From Algorimicrobium sediminis (GTDB lineage Bacteria; Bacteroidota; Bacteroidia; Flavobacteriales; Flavobacteriaceae), in NCBI RefSeq assembly GCF_042684585.1, contig NZ_JBHULS010000002.1:372001-436000 (forward strand): a stretch of 64,000 bases of DNA, given 5' to 3'. A model generated the notes under the pieces. That model did not search any database and had not been told where the DNA came from. It worked only from the letters and a program-made list of their open reading frames with translations. Position numbers and translations under genes: made by a program. Positions 61,298 through 64,000 of the stretch are shown piece after piece (within the stretch, counting starts at the first letter, position 1; every line of letters begins with the position of its first letter).

Positions 61298-62491
61298 ATG
61301 TACGGAAAAATACAACAACATTTAGCAAACGAACTTCAGGATATAAAGGATAATGGTTTATACAAAACCGAACGCGTTATAACATCGGCGCAAGGCGCGG
61401 AAATTACCTTAAATACAGGTGAAACTGTTTTAAATTTCTGTTCCAATAATTATTTAGGTTTGTCTGCCCACCCAGATGTTATTCAGGCAGCAAAAGATGT
61501 TATGGATACGCATGGCTTTGGCATGTCGTCTGTGCGTTTTATATGCGGAACTCAAGATATTCACAAAGAACTAGAACAAAAAATAGCATCATTTTATGGT
61601 ACTGAAGACACCATTCTATACGCTGCTGCTTTTGATGCTAACGGCGGTGTTTTTGAACCACTATTAGACAAGGAGGATGCCATTATTTCCGACTCCCTAA
61701 ACCACGCCTCTATTATTGATGGTGTTCGTTTATGCAAAGCGGCTAGATACCGCTACGCCAATAACGATATGGCAGATTTGGAAAAACAACTTATAGAAGC
61801 CAACAAAAACGGGGCGCGCCATAAAATAATTGTTACAGATGGTGTATTTTCTATGGATGGCTTGGTAGCCCCTCTGGACACTATTTGCGATTTAGCAGAC
61901 AAATACGATGCTTTAGTGATGATAGATGAGTGCCATGCCACCGGTTTTATTGGTAAAACTGGCCGTGGTACCTTGGAAGAAAAAAATGTTATGAATCGGG
62001 TAGATATTATAACAGGTACTTTAGGAAAAGCCATGGGTGGCGCTATGGGCGGTTACACCACAGCTAAAAAGGAAATAATTGAAATTTTACGTCAGCGTTC
62101 CAGACCTTATTTATTTTCCAACTCCTTGGCACCTGCTATTGTTGGGGCCTCAATTAAGGTTTTCGATATGCTTAAAAACGATACCTCGTTACGCGACAAA
62201 CTGGCATGGAATACCGCTTATTTTAAAGAAGGCATTAAAAAAGCAGGCTTCGATTATATAGATGGTGATTCGGCAATCGTGCCAATTATGCTATACGATG
62301 CTAAATTATCGCAAACTATGGCCAACATGCTTTTAGAGGAAGGTATTTACGTAATTGGCTTCTTTTACCCTGTTGTACCAAAAGGAAAAGCACGCATTCG
62401 TGTGCAACTATCTGCTGCTCATGAGCAGGCACATTTAGACGCTGCAATATCCGCTTTTATTAAGGTAGGAAAAGAATTGGAAATTATTTAA
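61298..62491 (+). CDS. kbl: Glycine C-acetyltransferase (2-amino-3-ketobutyrate CoA ligase)
   Basis: This 397-residue PLP-dependent alpha-oxoamine synthase has the cofactor lysine K244 in TGTLGKAMGGAMGG, the substrate motif LNFCSNNYLGLSAHPDV and SLNHASIIDG. It cleaves 2-amino-3-ketobutyrate with CoA to glycine and acetyl-CoA in threonine breakdown. It follows the helicase gene by 22 bp, probably in the same transcript. Confidence 0.95.
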   Translation: MYGKIQQHLANELQDIKDNGLYKTERVITSAQGAEITLNTGETVLNFCSNNYLGLSAHPDVIQAAKDVMDTHGFGMSSVRFICGTQDIHKELEQKIASFYGTEDTILYAAAFDANGGVFEPLLDKEDAIISDSLNHASIIDGVRLCKAARYRYANNDMADLEKQLIEANKNGARHKIIVTDGVFSMDGLVAPLDTICDLADKYDALVMIDECHATGFIGKTGRGTLEEKNVMNRVDIITGTLGKAMGGAMGGYTTAKKEIIEILRQRSRPYLFSNSLAPAIVGASIKVFDMLKNDTSLRDKLAWNTAYFKEGIKKAGFDYIDGDSAIVPIMLYDAKLSQTMANMLLEEGIYVIGFFYPVVPKGKARIRVQLSAAHEQAHLDAAISAFIKVGKELEII

Positions 62492-62538
62492 AATAATGAC
62501 AAACTAGCAGATTTTAGGGGAATTAAGCAATATTTTTC

Positions 62539-62569
62539 TATATTTGTCTTTGTTAATAATTATTAACAA
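62539..62569 (+). promoter_or_regulatory. Promoter of the OmpA-family gene with 20-bp palindrome at the transcription start
   Basis: TATATTTG at 62539-62546 is an exact -7 element. Four bases on, at 62550-62569, is a perfect 20-bp palindrome with arms TTGTTAATAA and TTATTAACAA. It covers the predicted start site and so could be an operator or the 5' hairpin of a stable mRNA. Confidence 0.6.
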
Positions 62570-62614
62570 CTTACTTTTGTATACAATTAACACTTAAAAA
62601 TTAAACTTTTGAAT

Positions 62615-63979
62615 ATGAAAAATCTTAGCAGATTATTGTTCGCCATGTTGCTTATATTCGGTATGAGTAATACGTTCGCACAAGATGAAAACAATCCTTG
62701 GGCATTTAGCATTGGGGCAAACGCGGTTGATTTCTATCCTACGGGAGAAAAAGCACCCCTTAGTGATTATTTTGATGAGTATTTCAATGCCACAGACCAC
62801 TGGAATGTATTACCATCTCTATCCTCATTAACTGTTGCTCGCTACTTAAATAGTGGCTTCACTTTAGGTGCTACAGCGTCTTTAAACCAAATTGATAAGT
62901 TTGGTGATGATGGATCAAAATATGACGAAGTTACATATTTCGGTATTGACGGTATTGTAAAATACGGCTTTGGTTCTTTAATTAATTCAACATGGTTTGA
63001 TCCGTACCTAGGTGTAGGTGGTGGTTACACTTGGATTGATGAAATTGGTGCTGGTACTTTAAACGGTACGGTAGGAATTAACTTCTGGTTTAACGATAAC
63101 GTTGGTCTTACAGTACAATCTGCTTACAAACACGCTTTTGAAGATTACTTAGATACACACTTCCAACACACTGCTGGTGTTACCTTTAAGTTTGGTGGAA
63201 AAGATACAGATGGCGATGGCATTTACGACAAAGACGATGCGTGCCCAGAAGAATTTGGTTTAGCTGAATTTAACGGCTGCCCAGATACAGACGGTGATGG
63301 TATCCAAGATAGTAAAGATTCTTGTCCTCTTGAGTTTGGTCCAGCTGAATTTAACGGTTGTCCAGATACAGACGGTGATGGCGTTCCAGACAAGGATGAT
63401 GAGTGCCCAACAGTTGCTGGCTTAAAAGAATTAAACGGATGTCCTGATACAGATGGCGATGGTATTGCCGATCATAAGGATGAGTGCCCAACAGTTCCTG
63501 GTCCAGCTGAAAACAACGGTTGCCCATGGCCAGACAGAGATGGTGACGGTGTTCCAGACAAAGATGATTTATGTCCAGATAAAGTAGGTACTGTGGCTAA
63601 CCAAGGTTGTCCAGAAGTAACTGAAGCTGTACAAAAAGCATTAAACGCTTACGCTAAAACAATCTTATTCGACACAGGTAAGTCTTCTATTAAAGCACAG
63701 TCTGAAAAAGTATTATCAGACATCATCGCAATCCTTAAAGAGTATCCTAACGCTAAATTTACAGTAGAAGGTCATACAGATAGCGTTGGTAGCGAAAAAC
63801 TAAACCAAAGATTATCTGAAGCAAGAGCTTTATCAGTTAAAGATTACTTAACTTCTAATGGTATTGATGAGTTTAGATTATCATCTAAAGGATTTGGTGA
63901 AGCGAAGCCTATCGATACAAACAAAACGAGAGAAGGTAGAGCAAACAACAGACGTGTAGAAATTAATTTAGTAAAATAA
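62615..63979 (+). CDS. OmpA-family outer-membrane protein with TSP type-3 repeats
   Basis: I use the ATG at 62615 (MKNLSRLLFAMLLIFGMSNTFAQ, a clean signal peptide); an in-frame TTG lies two codons upstream. The 454-residue protein has an N-terminal 8-strand barrel-like part (about 24-190). Five calcium-binding thrombospondin type-3 repeats follow (DTDGDGIYDKDDACPEEFG and variants), then an OmpA peptidoglycan-binding domain (ILFDTGKSSIKAQSEKVL, TVEGHTDSVGS, NRRVEINLVK). It anchors the outer membrane to the cell wall and is typically one of the most abundant envelope proteins in Flavobacteriaceae. Confidence 0.95.
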   Translation: MKNLSRLLFAMLLIFGMSNTFAQDENNPWAFSIGANAVDFYPTGEKAPLSDYFDEYFNATDHWNVLPSLSSLTVARYLNSGFTLGATASLNQIDKFGDDGSKYDEVTYFGIDGIVKYGFGSLINSTWFDPYLGVGGGYTWIDEIGAGTLNGTVGINFWFNDNVGLTVQSAYKHAFEDYLDTHFQHTAGVTFKFGGKDTDGDGIYDKDDACPEEFGLAEFNGCPDTDGDGIQDSKDSCPLEFGPAEFNGCPDTDGDGVPDKDDECPTVAGLKELNGCPDTDGDGIADHKDECPTVPGPAENNGCPWPDRDGDGVPDKDDLCPDKVGTVANQGCPEVTEAVQKALNAYAKTILFDTGKSSIKAQSEKVLSDIIAILKEYPNAKFTVEGHTDSVGSEKLNQRLSEARALSVKDYLTSNGIDEFRLSSKGFGEAKPIDTNKTREGRANNRRVEINLVK

Positions 63980-64000
63980 ATTATTGTACATAAATAATTA

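Overview
The window is chromosomal DNA from a member of the Bacteroidota, almost certainly a marine-type Flavobacteriaceae. The evidence is the AT-rich sequence, promoters with the Bacteroidota -7 element TAnnTTTG, a complete Bat (aerotolerance) operon, an IPExxxVDY-family gene, a HmuY lipoprotein next to its TonB receptor, and many lipoproteins. No rRNA, tRNA, CRISPR array or recognisable insertion sequence was found. The first gene runs off the left edge.

Layout. (1) 1-7460: a heme/iron locus. A minus-strand operon (DUF6607 protein, ankyrin-repeat protein, DUF2271 protein, PepSY/flavodoxin membrane reductase) diverges from a heme-type TonB receptor plus HmuY lipoprotein. A Fur-like palindrome covers the receptor start codon. 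(2) 7526-14624: an inorganic-carbon locus with a cytosolic beta-carbonic anhydrase, an unknown 106-residue protein, a LysR regulator, the DabA/DabB bicarbonate-accumulation pair and a lipoprotein beta-carbonic anhydrase. Two 49-bp near-copies of an AT-rich palindrome sit at the lysR start and upstream of dabB. (3) 14728-24384: the Bat operon (MoxR ATPase, DUF58, BatD-like, BatA, BatB, BatC, BatD, BatE) and a small secreted protein. (4) 24707-40734: short-chain dehydrogenase with an AlbA_2-domain protein, an ALDH7-like dehydrogenase, isoaspartyl peptidase, the alpha-2-macroglobulin/PbpC envelope module, CYTH protein, NAD(P)-binding protein and DNA polymerase IV. (5) 40800-44264: a two-component system with two PepSY-like secreted targets. 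11-bp-period TTCC repeats lie upstream of both the regulator and the first target. (6) 44356-56775: the acpP-fabF-rnc-IPExxxVDY-pyk operon, diverging from purN-rnhA-pfkB-purF. (7) 56776-57390: two tandem copies of a small structured RNA. (8) 57391-63979: superoxide dismutase, an AddA/RecB-like helicase-nuclease, glycine C-acetyltransferase and an OmpA-family protein.

The most unusual object is a restriction-modification island at 50109-53713, inserted between rnhA and pfkB. An exact 79-bp direct repeat of the rnhA 3' end flanks it, so rnhA stays intact. Its cytosine methyltransferase carries an N-terminal domain that looks like the arm-site DNA-binding domain of Bacteroidota tyrosine recombinases, and it has a long helical insertion between catalytic motifs. 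Short GTCCG repeats surround the -7 element of its own promoter. The island encodes no integrase. My inference is that a recombinase-derived domain was reused for self-regulation, or possibly for mobility, of an MvaI/BcnI-type R-M system.

Other regulatory structure that looks real: Fur-like boxes at the heme locus, paired LysR-type operators at the Dab locus, OmpR-type direct repeats at the two-component locus, and palindromes at the sod and ompA promoters. All functions are read from sequence alone, and operator identities are inferences.
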